DNA of 5,529 nucleotides from an uncultured Muribaculaceae bacterium (GTDB lineage: Bacteria; Bacteroidota; Bacteroidia; Bacteroidales; Muribaculaceae): positions 1-5,529 of the forward strand of contig CAMWUM010000151.1 of assembly GCA_947177435.1 (NCBI GenBank), in the 5' to 3' direction. The translations under genes were made by a program, and so were the position numbers. Positions 5,375-5,529 of the stretch are shown one piece after another (within the stretch, counting starts at the first letter, position 1; each line of letters starts with the position of its first letter). The notes beneath the pieces are model-generated. The model made no database searches and was not told the DNA's origin. It saw only the letters and a list, made by a program, of their open reading frames with translations.

Positions 5375-5529
5375 ATGTCCTCAAGGAGAAGAAAATATAA
5401 CGTTTCACTTATAATCCTTACTCTGATAGTAGGAGGTTTGGCGGCCTGGATTTACAGGCGGCCTCCTCTTGTTTTATCACCTACGGTTGACGAACCCAAC
5501 TCGCCAGCCATCTTTACAGACACGACAAT
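5375..5529 (+). CDS. Unrecognised membrane-anchored protein, N-terminal part only (runs off the window)
   Basis: An open frame of 51 codons from ATG 5375 continues past the window edge without a stop. It begins with a basic cap (MSSRRRK), followed by one hydrophobic segment (about residues 8-27, VSLIILTLIVGGLAAWIY being its core) and then RR and a Pro-rich, polar stretch. This is the pattern of a single-pass inner-membrane protein with its bulk in the periplasm, or of an uncleaved signal anchor. There is no lipobox cysteine, unlike the three upstream genes. It lies 17 bases after gene 3 on the same strand, so it is probably in the same operon. A TTG directly before the ATG (5372) is an alternative start that would add one residue. 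Its codons (AGG, AGA, ATA, CTT, TCA) are less GC-biased than those of the fimbrillin genes. I do not recognise the family, and no function can be given. Confidence 0.65.
   Translation, partial: MSSRRRKYNVSLIILTLIVGGLAAWIYRRPPLVLSPTVDEPNSPAIFTDTT

Noticed and set aside
4875..5408. Antisense open frame (177 codons) opposite gene 3 and the start of gene 4.
   Set aside because: It mirrors the codon pattern of the conserved fimbrillin gene and shows no signal or motif of its own.

Overview
The window looks like part of a gut-type Bacteroidales chromosome. The evidence is two TAnnTTTG promoter boxes, gene starts without Shine-Dalgarno sequences, fimbrillin-like lipoproteins, BspA-type leucine-rich repeats, a BACON domain and an M64 peptidase. 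Most of the coding DNA is GC-rich at third codon positions. This would fit a Muribaculaceae-, Prevotella- or Alistipes-like host, but the sequence does not fix the genus.

Layout: all genes lie on the + strand and are closely spaced (gaps of 38, 18 and 17 bases), so they probably form one operon read from a promoter near bases 13-44. Gene 1 (79-987) is a 302-residue fimbrillin-like lipoprotein. Gene 2 (1026-4451) is a 1141-residue lipoprotein with a fimbrillin-like domain, about a dozen BspA-type LRRs, a BACON domain and a C-terminal M64-type zinc peptidase. Gene 3 (4470-5357) is a second stand-alone fimbrillin-like lipoprotein of 295 residues. Gene 4 (5375 to the window end) is the start of an unrecognised single-pass membrane protein, cut by the window edge. 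No RNA gene, mobile element, CRISPR array or convincing terminator was seen, and no gap exceeds 300 bases.

How the genes may work together (inference): the three fimbrillin domains are clear paralogues. They share an (S/T)RA junction near residue 50, a GD-x-x-G motif, a YW...YYP motif, a Y-x-ASDF motif and a (I/V)VPQ motif. The operon may encode a surface or pilus-like assembly in which the large protein carries adhesive repeats and a protease. The most unusual feature is the fusion of a complete fimbrillin-like domain to an LRR-BACON-M64 protein. Its active-site motif reads HExxxH rather than HExxH, and its LRR segment is clearly poorer in GC than the flanking parts of the same gene.
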